A stretch of DNA of 64,000 nt, taken from contig NC_135554.1 of the NCBI RefSeq assembly GCF_964340395.1, forward strand, positions 25,412,592-25,476,591, written 5' to 3'. This DNA comes from Glandiceps talaboti. Taxonomy: Eukaryota; Hemichordata; Enteropneusta; Spengelidae. How positions within the stretch are numbered: the stretch's first letter is position 1; the number at the start of each line of letters is the position of its first letter. The translations under genes and the position numbers were made by a program. The notes below the pieces were generated by a model. That model was given only the letters and a program-made list of their open reading frames with translations, was not told the DNA's origin and made no database searches. Below are positions 42,127-55,566 of the stretch, in pieces.

Positions 42127-44133
42127 TATAATAGATAGTCAACGAGTTTGGGAGGTAAACAAGGGGGCATAGTTTTTGGCACATAACCCTACCGAACGAG
42201 TTGTTTATCTCACTTATACTACGGCGTGATTGGCTCAAATGGGTCTTTTTCAAAAGTTTGTGTAATTGTTTGCAAATTGAGTGCTGAGCGTAATATAGGT
42301 CACACCCCTAAGAGAGAGTGGGTTATGGCTCCATATAACCAACCGAAATCGAGGCCTCTGATTGGCCAAGTCGGTCTAGCCGTAGTATAACCTATACTAT
42401 GCTATACTGTACTGTACTGTACTGTATTGTACAGGGGGTTGAGGGGCGAGTACTTTATCCACTGGACTATTTTTTTATTTATATTTAAATTTCTCAAAGT
42501 TTTGACAACCTCATTTACGTCAATATTCACACTACAGGGCACATGTAGTTATGTAAGGGAAAATCAAGACTGGACCACTAGGTAATATCTTGTAGTTACG
42601 TACGGTAACATTATGCACGAGTCAATGTCACCCCCACCTCGGGGCATAATGTGGGATTTGGAAATTAGTCTTACAAAATTTGTCAAATGCCCCACCCCCT
42701 GGGGCAAGACTTTCTAGAAAATCCCCACCTAAAACAAGTTAAACTCCCAACATTTCCCCCACCCCAATGGGTGGGGCATTCAAAAATTCTGACTGACACA
42801 CAACCACTCTTTTACGTCCGTGAAAATGACTAGGGAGGTCAATATGAGATAATTGCCCCACCCCTCGGGCATTGTTTCATGGCAAACACGGTCTTTAAGA
42901 CTGGACCACTAGGGAACTTGGAGTTATACGTACGGTAATATATTACGACTGGATCACTGCGGAACTTGTAGTTACGTACGAACCACTTGAATGCTACAAA
43001 ACATGGTTTTATTATTCACCAACACCTAAACAGAAGTTCCGGAAAGCGAGAAACTTTTTTCCATTTGTTGGGTCGTCACAACTATAAACCATGGTACCTG
43101 ACGAACCCACACGTCAACCAATTTCTTGCGACATTGATGATAAGCCCACAGCCCACGCGAGGCATTACACTCATTGTAGACATTACTTCATTTACTTGTA
43201 CCTGTAACTCACGGTTTTATAGCATCCGACATTTGAGGATTACCTAATGCCAAATTCTAGAACGGTAGCTATATATGACAGGCCGTTCATTTTCCCATTT
43301 CGCAATAAGAATTTTCGTTTTGAGGGGGATTAAACTAAAACGAAGGAATTACGTTTCTTACGTTTCTAAGGCTTTGAAGGTGAGTACTTTATCAACTGCA
43401 ACACAGGAACTTGTAATTATGTATATGGTTATAGTAACTATTTTCTATACAAATGCCAGAATTCTGTCATTTTTAGAACTGTTGATTGCATAGTACTAGC
43501 GAGTTAATTCTTGTATATTTTTAACTACATGTCATAAATTACATCATTGGATCATCTATAACTTATATCCTAGTACCAGGTTTAGTTCAGTCAAAATGAA
43601 AGTGATGGTTATGTATACATCGATTCAGTAGAATACTGTGAGTACATTTCAAAATGCAAAAAAAAATACATCTCAAAAACATCCTAGTTCAGCTTGTTGA
43701 TGTAGCTTTTAATCGTAATGGTTAATTTGCATAATTAATGATTTTTCGATAATTGGGCTATGTGTTAACGATGCAAGCTCCAAATTTCATATAGTTTCAT
43801 ATAATTAATTTTCCAATTAAGGGGTACACCATGTATAATACCTATTGCTCAGAATTCTGCATTCCAACAATGTGTGTAAGACTAAAAAAAATATGGTTTT
43901 GCCATTACGAGAGGCATTCAGTTCTGGTTCTATTGGTTATTATACAGAGGAAGGTGAATTTATTAAGATACTTTAGAACAGGGGACGAAATTAATATGAA
44001 ACTTCGATGTGAAAAAAGTGTGTTTCTATTGTAATATCTTATTCACACAAAAATGTACTTTAGGCAATTGGTCGAAAATTATCAGATGCTATGTGTAAAA
44101 CGAAACTACTGTATGGTAACTTTGGGGTTCAGC

Positions 44134-44176
<43 letters not shown>

Positions 44177-44254
44177 GTTAATGATATGGTAAGACGCGTA
44201 GAAACTGACCTATTCAAACAATAGTCCAATAGATGATTGTCTATGTCTGCTGCT

Positions 44255-44337
44255 GTGACCTTTTGGTCTAGGTGAACTTTTAAGGTTGATGTGACCTTTT
44301 GGTCTCGGTGACCTTTTAAGGTTAAAACCTTTATAAA
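44255..44337 (+). promoter_or_regulatory. Promoter A: TGACCT repeats and TATA box
   Basis: TGACCTTTTGGTCT-type blocks repeat with a 36-base period; TGACCT (the complement of the nuclear-receptor half-site AGGTCA) occurs three times. TTTATAAA follows at 44330-44337, 65-72 nt upstream of the exon A start codon. Similar positions in units B and C support a functional core promoter. Confidence 0.6.
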
Positions 44338-44401
44338 TTGGAAACCAGGTACACACAAGCCAGAAATGACACACAACCCTGGTAGACAGTGCCTGGTAGA
44401 C

Positions 44402-44546
44402 ATGAAAGTTTTATGGACGCTAATCGTACTGTTATTGTGTGACATTGTTGGTGCACACATAAGACTTGTGTATCCACCAGCAAGACACTATGAATTCGAT
44501 TTTTTAGACGATGTGAATACCCTAGAACCTTGTGGAATGAGATCAG
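44402..44546 (+). CDS. Alternative first coding exon A of LPD2
   Basis: Codes [18 protein letters not shown] followed by the mature start [16 protein letters not shown] and ends TCA G|GTAAGA in phase 1, the phase needed by LPD2 exon 2 at 52661. It differs from exon B by one residue (Val/Ile at position 9). An upstream in-frame ATG at 44366 would add 12 residues before the signal peptide and is less likely given the TATA position. It may be an alternative promoter of LPD2, a relic of a lost gene, or an assembly duplicate. Confidence 0.75.
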
Positions 44547-45537
44547 GTAAGACGTCAGTAGTAACATGACATTGATTCGTGTTTGTTTCCCCTTTTACCT
44601 ACATGGTTTGTCTAAAATAAGAAGTCACTTTGTTAGAATCGATATATCTGTATGTTTAAGTAAGGCATTGTTTGTTCATGGAAATATACAACCGTCGGTT
44701 ATACATCAATGATTTGTTCTATATGCACCTATGTATACCAAGGAAAGTGGCGTTGCAATCAAGAAAAACATGGAAATTATGTCTTTAGCGAAACGCTTTC
44801 AAAATCTCAGTGTCCTGAATAATCAGTTAGCTATTTATAGTATATTGTTAGCTATTATCGTCCAAAAAAAACATAAAAAGTGCAGTACCATAGCCTGCGG
44901 GGGGGGGGGGAACAGGTGCCCCCCCCCCCAGAGTTTTAGGGAAAAAAGGAAAGAAAAAAAGCAACTTTTCGAATATATAGCGATGTTATTAAATAAAAAT
45001 CGTTATTTACTTGACGATTCCTAGCACGTGCGCTTTGAATTGATGGTTCACTAACGTCAAAAGTAACTGTACTTACACTGACTCCTCGCTAATATTATGT
45101 CTCTCTATTGTACACTGGCTTAACATTGAATAAAAAATGTGTCCAGTTAAAAATTGTAACTTTTTGCAGTGTAGCGAATTAAAATTCTCTGTGCGGGGAA
45201 AGTGCAAAAGAAGTGCGCACACTGCATTTTTCGCGAGTAACAGTAGTCTTGAAAAAGTCTCCTTCATTTGAAGACAGCAAGTCGCAATAATGTCAGAGAG
45301 TGAAACTCCCCAAAAAATATATTTTGACATTTGTCAGGAAACAGACAGGGTAAGCATACCATTTTATATCACGTCAAGTGAAAAAGTCATTCAACGTGAG
45401 GTCGCCTGCATACAGTGACTCCAAAGATGCACTCGATCTAATTTACATCTTCTTCCTTATATTAAAGCATTTACTGATAAAACGACAGATCTCTTTTTGA
45501 AATATTTTGTGGCCCTAAAAAACCCGAAAGTACTCTA

Positions 45538-46742
45538 TAGTAACTTAAATTTGGGGTTCAGCAGACAAACACATACACGCACGCACGCACACACACAAAT
45601 CATGATATGGTAAGACGCGTAGAAACCATGTACCTATTCAAACAATATAGTCCAATAGATGATTGTCTGTGTCTGCTGCTGTGACCTTTTGGTCTCGATG
45701 ACCTTTTAAGGTTGATGTGACCTTTTGGTCTCGATGACCTTTTAAGGTTAAAACCTTTATAAACTGGAAACCAGGTACACACAAGCCAGAAATGACACAC
45801 AACCCTGGTAGACAGTGCCTGGTAGACATGAAAGTTTTATGGACGCTAATCATACTGTTATTGTGTGACATTGTTGGTGCACACATAAGACTTGTGTATC
45901 CACCAGCAAGACACTATGAATTCGATTTTTTAGATGATGTGAATACCCTAGAACCTTGTGGAATGAGGTCAGGTAAGAAATCAGTAGTAACATGTCATTG
46001 ATTCGTGTTTGTTTCCCCTTATACCTACATGGTTTATCTGAAATTAGAAGTCACTTTGTTACAGTCGAAATATCTGTATGTTTAAGTAAGGCATTGTTTG
46101 TTCATGGAAATATACAACCGTCGGTTATACATCAATGATTTGTTCTATTTGCACCTATGTATACCAAGGAAGGTGGCGTTGCAATCAAGAAAAACATGGA
46201 AATTATGTCTTTAGCGAAACGCTTTCAAAATCTCAGTGTCCTGAATAATCAGTTAGTTATTTATAGTATATTGTTAGCTATTATCGTCCAAAAAAAACAT
46301 AAAAAGAGCAGTACCATAGCCTGCGAGGGGCAGGGGGGCAGCTGCCCCCCCCCCCCCCCCGAGAGTTTCAGAAAAAATGAAAGAAAAAAAAGCAACTTTT
46401 CGAATACATAGCGATGTTATTAAAATCGTTATTTACTTGACGATTCCTAGCACGCGCGCTTTAAATTGATGGTTCACTAACGTCAAAAGTGACTGTACTT
46501 ACACTGACTCCTCGCTAATATGTCTCTCTTATTTTACGCTGGCTTAGCTTTGAATAAAAAATGTGTCCAGTTAAAAATTGCAATTTTTTGCAGTGTAGTG
46601 AATTAAAAATTCTTTGTGCGGGAAAGTGCAAAAGAAGTGCGCACACGCACTGTGCATTTTCCGCGAGTAACAGTAGTCTCGAACGTCACCTTCATTTGAA
46701 GACAGCAAGTCACAATAATGTCAGAGAGTGAAACTCCGGAAA
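45538..46742 (+). repeat. Tandem segmental duplication, unit B
   Basis: Second copy of 44110..45312. The 5' end carries an ACGC/CACA repeat where unit A has CAGA units. Both have a G-run/C-run hairpin about 500 nt after the first exon that unit C lacks. Confidence 0.92.
45680..45763 (+). promoter_or_regulatory. Promoter B: four TGACCT sites and TATA box
   Basis: Two 36-base units each with two TGACCT motifs, then TTTATAAA at 45756-45763, 65 nt upstream of the exon B start codon. Same layout as promoter A. Confidence 0.6.
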
Positions 46743-49700
46743 AAAACGACTTACTTAATACTTGTAAGGACGTTGTACGTGTCCAATTCACACTATGATC
46801 ATAAATAAGAACCGTAATCTTGGCAGTTAAAAAATAAAGCATTGTTTCTGGTCAACGCGCGCATCACTTAAATACCCTCGCGTCGGTCTTCTTTTTTTTT
46901 TCGTGTTCGTCCAGCGCATGCGGATCCGATGGGAAACAGAAAAATAGCCCTCTCTACTTCAGTGAAGACAACTACAGAGCCAATCATGAACAAGCAAATG
47001 ACATCTGCCCCACACACACTTGCTCTAAAGTACTAAATAAAAAGAACAGTAACTGTCATAAATGGTAGACTGAGTGACAGGTTTGTTGAGATTTAAAATA
47101 AAATCGCGTCGTCGCACCATTTTAGACAGAATGTCCTGACCAGAAGCAATTCTTTTTTGCCTTTTATAGCCTGGGTTATGTTTCTATACACGATTCAATA
47201 GTTGTTGTCCATGTTTGCCAAAGTCCTAGTAAGGGACCGGACAGAATTTACGGCAGGGGGGGGCCTGGGGAGAAATTATCTCTGACTTGGTTTTTTTTCC
47301 TGCCCCCCCCATCCACTGTGACCAAAATTTCACAGCCCCCCCCCTTTCAAAAGTATAAAAATTTCATGGCCCCCCCCCCCCAAAAAAAGTGCACAATATC
47401 CTGCCCCCTACAATAACTAAAAGGAGTACACATTTTTTTGTTACTGTAGCACAACTGTAATATTTCTTTTGGTACTACTATTATGTTACTATTTCAGCCC
47501 AAACAACTTAGTAGTTGTAGAGGAAGTTTTTTAGAAAACAAAACAAAATAAAACATTTTGACCATACATGTAATCATACACATGTGGTATAATCTTGTTT
47601 ATTTCCCAACTAGACACCATAAGTAGTCATCACTTAATACCAAGGCATTTGATGTGGTGGTTTTAACTGTCATTCACTGATACATACACAGAAACACAGA
47701 CACAGAGTAAACACACATTCACATGCGTGATTTGTGAAAAACTGTAGTGGGGACATTTGTGGGGAGTATCTAAGGATATCACATCACCTACATAGTGTAT
47801 TCAAATATATATTTATACTCATTACATATAATATTTCTTTTGGTACTACTATTATGTTACTATTTCAGCAGATTTTATGCACACTGAGGTCTGACAAATA
47901 TAGCTTTCACTTTCCTACACCAAATCCATTACCAATACACATGTAAATGTAAGACATTTGTGACTTCATGAAAGTGCAAAGAAATTCAGAATGTTGTGGA
48001 ATACTTAGATGTAATCAATATGCTTTCAGTTCCAAAACCATACATATTTAAACCTATAGTGTCAGGCATTTGTGACTTCATGATGGGGACAGCAAATTCA
48101 GAATTGTATTCAATACACTGTACAGTGATCAGATGAGTTAGTGCAAAGCCCACTGATGAAAAAACACTTAACACCACGCAGACATCTAAATGCTACAATA
48201 TTTAGTACAGATAGATGCATTTGATGATGCTGAGGAGAGAAATAGTTTAATTTCACTGGTTTTAGATAGAAAGAAAGACAAGTCTTGCCTCACATCTTCA
48301 GACTCTAGTGAGTCTGAGAGTGAAACTCAAGAATAGCGTCAAGGAAAGAAATAAAACACCTATCTAAATTAATCTGGCCAGACGTTTTTGTATTTACATT
48401 TTTCACCAAAAGGTCACTTTTTAATCACATAAATTACAGGTCCTATGCTAGTATATTACCATATATATATATATACATATGTATCCTTGATGGTAATTAC
48501 ACACTGAACCTGTTTCCACAGTGCTAAAATGTATGTATGTATGTATGTATGTATACATATGTGTGTGTGTAAGTGTGTGTGTGTGTGTGAACAACTTGGA
48601 GTATATAAGAGTAATTCAGGGTGTATCAAATTAATCTTGAGTAGTGTTTTTATGCTTCACTAAATAGGTACATACAAAAGTACACACTTCCATTTTAATA
48701 CATAAATGAAAGTGTAGACATTCAATATTAAAGGCGATATCAAGTGCTATCTCACGCAATGCTAAATTTTCTAACATATTAATTTTTTTCAATGACAAAA
48801 TATTTCGCGGCCCCCCCCCTTTCAAACCATGAGAATTTTCATGGCCCCCCCTTCAAGCCTCCCATTTTTTTCATGCCCCCCCCCCCCAATTTCTCCCCAG
48901 GCCCCCCCCCCTGCCGTAAATTCTGTCCGGTCCCTAAGTGTCTGGAAGTGAATATGGTCCCAGTACATACAGTACATACTAAAGCATTTGGGTATCAAGT
49001 ATTGAAAGCATTTGGGGCATCAGGTATTGAAAGCATTTGGGTATCAAGTATTGAAAGCATTTGGGATGGGGTATCAAGTATTGAAAGCATTTGGGATGGG
49101 GTATCAAGTATTGAAAGCATTTGGGATGGGGTATCAAGTATTGAAAGCATTTGGGGCATCAGGTATTGAAAGCATTTGGGTATCAAGTATTGAAAGCATT
49201 TGGGTATCAAGTATCGTCTCTGTTACTCGTACCTAACCTCTCGCCGCAGGGGGGTTTTGCCTATGAGACCACCCCAAACGAGGCTGGGTAGAAGAGCCCC
49301 CAGCGGTGAGAGTCTGGGTAACCGAGATTATATCAAGTATTGAATGTAGACTCTCTTACAGCCCTCGGGAGCTTCGCTTTACTAAAATTAAAGCTAAACG
49401 AATTATTTTGCATGTACCGATGGCAGCTAATTAACCGTACTCGAATATCCTTGTACTGTGCGCCCTCATCGACCATGATAGAGATAAACATTCGTTGACG
49501 TGTGACTGCGACGCTCCGTGTTATCGGGAAGCCCCGATAAATACAGACTCCACATTCTTCTCTCTAGTTGCACGGACTTGGTCTTCCATTAGAGCAACTA
49601 GTGGACTTACAACAATTCCTATAGAGTGACGTGATGAGTCTGTCCATCCACGCATATAATCATAAACTATCGGTAATAGCTGATAGCATAGCGATTTACC

Positions 49701-50820
49701 GTACCCAGTTGGCAAAACCACCAAAGTGTCGTGACCGTTCGCGCTATGAGACAAAACTTCCAATTGTTTTTCCTTTATACGTTGAACATTCCATCAATTC
49801 TAGCATATTCAATAGCCTCTTGTAAGCTTGAAACAGAAGCCATGTTGAAGGATTGTATCTGTAGTTATAAGGAGCATTACGTGGAATTTATGGCATTTAT
49901 TAATTATATTTGGTAATGGTCGTAATGGTCTTTTTATTGCATAGTAGATTAAATACACAGTAGGGCACATCGATACAAAGTTCACACTGTTATATAATTT
50001 TAGCTAAGCATCAATCGTTTCAACCAATGGCCTTTGTGTCTAGTAAATTGGGCGGGCTTTCAAACAACCAATCAACTAATACATTATTTGGCTAAATTTG
50101 GACAAGTCTTAATAACAGTCCTCGGACTTCGCGAAAATACGGAGCGTCGCAGTCACACGTCAACGAACATATATCTCTATGTGGTCGATGAGGGCGCACA
50201 GTACAAGGTTGTTCGAGTACGATGGCGTACGTTTTGTAGATGGTATCGGTACATACAAAATAATTCATTTAGCGTCGATTTTAGTAAAGCAAGTTCCGAG
50301 GACTGTGAGAAAGTCTAGTATTGAATGGTATCAAGTATTGAACGATTCTTGTTGTGTACATACACTGCACTTCTGCAATCACCAATTTTGTTAGTTTATG
50401 GAGTCCAGACAACGACGAATCTTCCAGTAAGCCCTACCAGACTATTTTAGTAAAGTATCATTAGAAAAATACAAATTTATTACAAAGAGATTTTCAGCAA
50501 CATAATTTTTTCATTATACAGTGTATGGAACGACAACCTTAACTGCATAAACAAATAAACAAATCTAACACTACGTGACTGTACACTGCAGTAATGCATT
50601 TATGAATTGAAAGTCCCATAATTGCCCCCAACTGTCTCAATTACTCATTCAAAGTTACCACAGTGCCCAAAGTCTCATATTACAAGAACCCCTCGGGCCC
50701 GGGCATAAACGATCATACGGGGAGGGGCCGGGGGTGTGCTCACAAGGTATTAGAAGGGTATACTTTTCAGCATATCTCAAAGGGTAGGGTTTTACCACGC
50801 ACCCCCCCCAACACCCCCCT

Positions 50821-50885
<65 letters not shown>

Positions 50886-53800
50886 TTTACATAAAACGTT
50901 TGATGTCTTCTTATGGCATTTGCTTTGACACGTATTCAGTACCTTTGGCGATAATAAGATGAAAACATCACAATCTGTCCCGTTCTTGCAAATGGGACAC
51001 TTCAATGCAGTCCATAGTTTCAATTTTGTGCGATACAGTTGGTATGAGAAATGGTCATGATGGTCTCTCTTGTGGATTTTTGGTATGAGAACATTTTGGG
51101 TTTGGAAGTCTCAGAGGAGCCCCCCTCCCCCCCCCCCCTCTCGTAATATTTTATACACAGTTGCCCCCCCCCCCCCCGGTAGAAGAGTAGCTCCTGTTCC
51201 AGAAAGATCTGAAGTTTCATAAAACTTGTTTTTGTGTTGTGCACAACAATTGTTTAATGATAGATATATCACGCACTTTTCTGAACAATTGTCAACATCT
51301 GTGTATTTATTTCACCAGAAATTGTACAAATGGTACTTAACAGGAAAAAAAAAGAGGAGCAGAAAAAGCAAATGAGTCAATAAGCTAAAAGTTCTGACAA
51401 TATTACTTCCAGCTAATAATTACACTAATACTAAAAGAAAACAAAAAAAGAAGAGCAAAATATTCCTGGTGAGGACCATGGATATAGTCCGCTAGGGACT
51501 AATCTAGTCCATGGTCAATAAATAAATATAAATATATATACAGCCTGAGTTACAGCGTACACTTATCAAATTAAATGAAGTGCGAACAATACACTAAGCA
51601 CTGGAAATGAAGGAAACAGCAATGAAAGGCAGAAGACAGGAAAAATGAATCAAATATGTAAAATATGGTGTTTTAGATTTGTCTTGAATGCATGGCGATT
51701 ATGGGTATTCTTTAAAGTAGGGGGAAGAGAGTTCCAGTGTTTTACAGCAGCATTTTTGAAATTGAATTGGCAAAATGTATGATGTATTTTTGGTATTGGA
51801 AAATTTCCGTGAGTTGCTGATCTTGTTGTGTAATTGTGGGGTAATATTTCATTTATATAGTGGTTTAAGTTGTGACAATAACGGTTAGTTTGTAAGTCAA
51901 ATATGAACATGCATGTATGAACTTTGCAGAGTTTATGAATATCTAGGATTTTGAGGTGATGGAATAGAGGGGCAGAATGTGAGTGGTAATCAGAGAATGT
52001 TATTAAGCGAACAACTTTCTTTTGTAAAAGAAGGAGATGTTCAAGTGCAGAGGGATACGTGTTGCCCCAAATTTCAATACAATAATTTAAATGTGGTAGG
52101 ATTAGGGCACTATACAAGAGAACAAGTGTTGATTTTTGAATGTAATGGCGATTTTTTGACATGAGACCAACCTTAGGGCTTATGACATCTTTAACTTTCT
52201 GTATATGTGATTTCCATGTTAAAGCTGGTGCAATTGATACACCAAGATAAATAGCAGAGGTCACGTCGTCAACGGGTGTGTTTCCAATTCTTAAATGTCC
52301 TTCTGTATGTGCAATTCTTTGTGGGGATTTAAAAATCATATAATTTGTTTTATCGATGTTAATTGTTAGTTTATTGGTATTGCACCACATTTTTACTTTA
52401 TTAAAATATACATTCATATCATTAAGATTAATATAGTTAGTTTCCATGGATTTAAAAAGGTTAGTATCATCAGCAAACAGGCGGAATTTGAAGGCGTCAG
52501 AGGATTTATTAATATCGATCGTTAATGTAAAGAAGAAAAAGGATCGGCCCTAGTATGGATCCTTGCGGTACTCCACATTTTACTTGTTTTGGGGTAGATT
52601 TGATTCCGTCTATGTTAACGGCTTGTTGACTCCATCTAGAAAAATCAATAATCTTTACAGGTGATGAAGGACCAATCACAACGTTTGCTACTGGTCAGAT
52701 GATCAACATCAAATGGGTTCAAGCGATGGCATACTTCCACACGGTAAGATTTGTCATCTTACCCACGTTGCTCTTCATAGCATCAGTTAGTCTAGTCCCG
52801 ACATGGTATCGTTACGATTTACACCCCCACTCACGTTGGCAATAGGAAAATGGTTAGGAATATGGTAGATACCGAGGTAACTGGTTGAAAACACAGGCCT
52901 TTCTTTAAGCTTAGTTTTATCTTTAGAAAAATCACACTTCACCGAATTGACGAGTCTCTATGAAAGTTTCTTTTTATGAACGACAATTCTTTCCGGGACA
53001 TTGCTGAGTCATGATCCATGGACAACATACAAGGCTATATTATTAATCTACCATTATTTTAATTTGCACCGTGTTGTCTGTTAGGTTTAGTAGATTCACC
53101 TTTTTTTCTGTCTGTATCAAGGGAGGCTATAAAATCGAGTTGTTGGAAGAAAACGGAGATGTGACTACACTCACAGACTCTGATGATGACAATTATGTAC
53201 TGATAGAGAATTCCGCGTAAGTTTTATAAATAATTATACAATGTCGGTAAATAGAAGTTTTGAATAATTCAAGCTACACTTTAAAAAAAAAATAAACATG
53301 GAAATTATGTTGATACTGTCTGAAGACATGGAATAGTTGTGAGCCACTCTTTAACCTGGTAACTGAATATCGCCCTCATAGTTTAATTTTCAACTCCTCT
53401 TGTTTTTATCTCAATTTCGTCTTCATTCTTTCCTTTCAGGCAGGAATACTTTGAGATCACTTTGCCAGAGAGTATTACGTGTAATAAGTGTACTATACGT
53501 ATCATAAGGCAAGCTCTAGAGTGGAATGATAATGTTGGTAAAAACTTCTGGTCATGTGCTGATATCTCAATACAAGGTAAAACAATGATTTAGCAAAACA
53601 TCTATCTACACGAAAAATAGTTCAAACCGCGTTGTTTTATTTACTTTCTTCCTTCTTTAAATTTACATTGAAATGTGTTTAGTTAGTGTGAAATGATTCA
53701 TTAAAATATGCAAATGGTGACACACTAAAGTCAGATAGCAAGCACAGTGATATCTAAATGTATTAGCCGATCAGAACAATTCATTTTTCGTTCTCTTTCA

Positions 53801-54949
53801 CAAATTTGTTTGTGAATTGTGATTGTGATTGTGTTTCTGTTCTTCATTCATTCATTCATTCATTCATTCATTCATTCATTCATTCATTCATTCATTCATT
53901 CATTCGTTCGTTTGTTTTCTTCGTTGGTTCATCATTTGTTGGTCCCCAGGCAACGCTGCATGTGACTGTTCAGATCACGGTACATGCTCAAATGACGTTT
54001 GTACCTGTAACGACTTGTACCATGGAAACGACTGCCAGTACCAAGGTAAATAATTTGATGGATACAACTTTGGTCGAAATCAATAACGTGGTATATGGCT
54101 AATTATCAACATTTACGATTGATATTGAGAGGGGCAATATTGCAAATGGCCTTATTTCAAATAAACCTTATTTGAAAAATAAAAATGTGAAAGGTCAACG
54201 AAAATATAATCTAGGCGCCAAATTTTCAAAATTGAAATGAAACGACAGCAATATACCGTTATATATACCTGAAGTGTTTACACGTCAAACGAGAGTTCCG
54301 TTGTCTATTCTTAAAGTGTTGTTATATGTGTTGTTTGCAGACGAATGTACGGATGACACCGACTGTGGTACGGATGGAAAGTGTTTACAAATTAAAGCAT
54401 CAGCTTACTTCAGAAAACAGTGCTTCTGTGCACAAGGTTACCATGGTAATAAGTGTACTCTAGGTGAGCTTCACTGTTGGTACCTGTTTTCTTCATGTAA
54501 ATTTAGCATATATTATGTCAGTATAGGTATAACAATCTCGAAGGAGGTTTTTTGTTTTTGAATTTATGCATATGAGTCTCAAAAGACTAATCTATAGATA
54601 TCATTTCATTTACTCGTTTTGGGACTTTACTTTAATGTTCGTGTCATTCATATCATCCTTTACAGTAAACCCAACAGATTTCACCGTTGTCGTTGATCAT
54701 GACGAAGAGACTTACTATCATCGACATTTGTCTGACAGTGTGGTTATGTATTGGAAAATCCTAAAGGTGATTTGATTATTCTATATGTTACTTAGTACAC
54801 GTGCATATTCTTTTGATAGATACCAACACACACACACACACACACACACATACACACACACGCACACACACACACACACACACACATACATACATACATA
54901 CATACATACATACATACATACATACATACATACATACATACATACATAC

Positions 54950-55008
<59 letters not shown>

Positions 55009-55491
55009 TTATATAATTGTGTGTATGTGTGTGTGTGTGTGTGTGTTTGTGTGTGTGTGATGTCGTAACGAACTACTAAACACACTATACAACGCTCCAC
55101 AACTGTCAAAATACATGAAATTACAGACGCGTTGGGTATAGCACACGATCCGAGACAATCAAATGTGCTGAAGCATTACATACAGGTATGCATCAAGAAA
55201 AATGAACAATATTCATTTACTTTTAATACTTCGGGGTTTTCTTCGTTTAGCCAATGAAAACACAAGGGGGCTAAGGGGTTTTGTCACTACGAGTCGGTAG
55301 ACAAATTTCAATACCATTAGGTCACTCGTATTTCCCAGCTGAATGAAGAACAATATTTGGAAATAATAATTATAATGTATAATACAAATTATGTTATATT
55401 GATTGTGGTTCTGTTGAAGGGGTGAATAAATGGTGGAATTTACTATTACTGCTAATATAATGTTGCTAATAAAATGGATATTGTTTACCTT

Positions 55492-55566
<75 letters not shown>

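Larger units (their letters stand above)
44110..45312 (+). repeat. Tandem segmental duplication, unit A (promoter and first exon)
   Basis: Almost identical to 45538..46742, offset 1426 bases. It includes a TGACCT-rich promoter, a TATA box, a first coding exon and 0.75 kb of intron. A related but shorter third unit is at about 62250-62830. Confidence 0.92.

Noticed and set aside
45073-45330. 85-codon minus-strand ORF in unit A
   Set aside because: The same sequence in unit B (46603-46842) has a disrupted frame, so it is not conserved as coding.
49215-49330. tRNA-like or RNA-gene-like stem near CGCCGCAGGGGG
   Set aside because: Symmetrical inverted repeat without cloverleaf, A box or B box; better explained as a small MITE.
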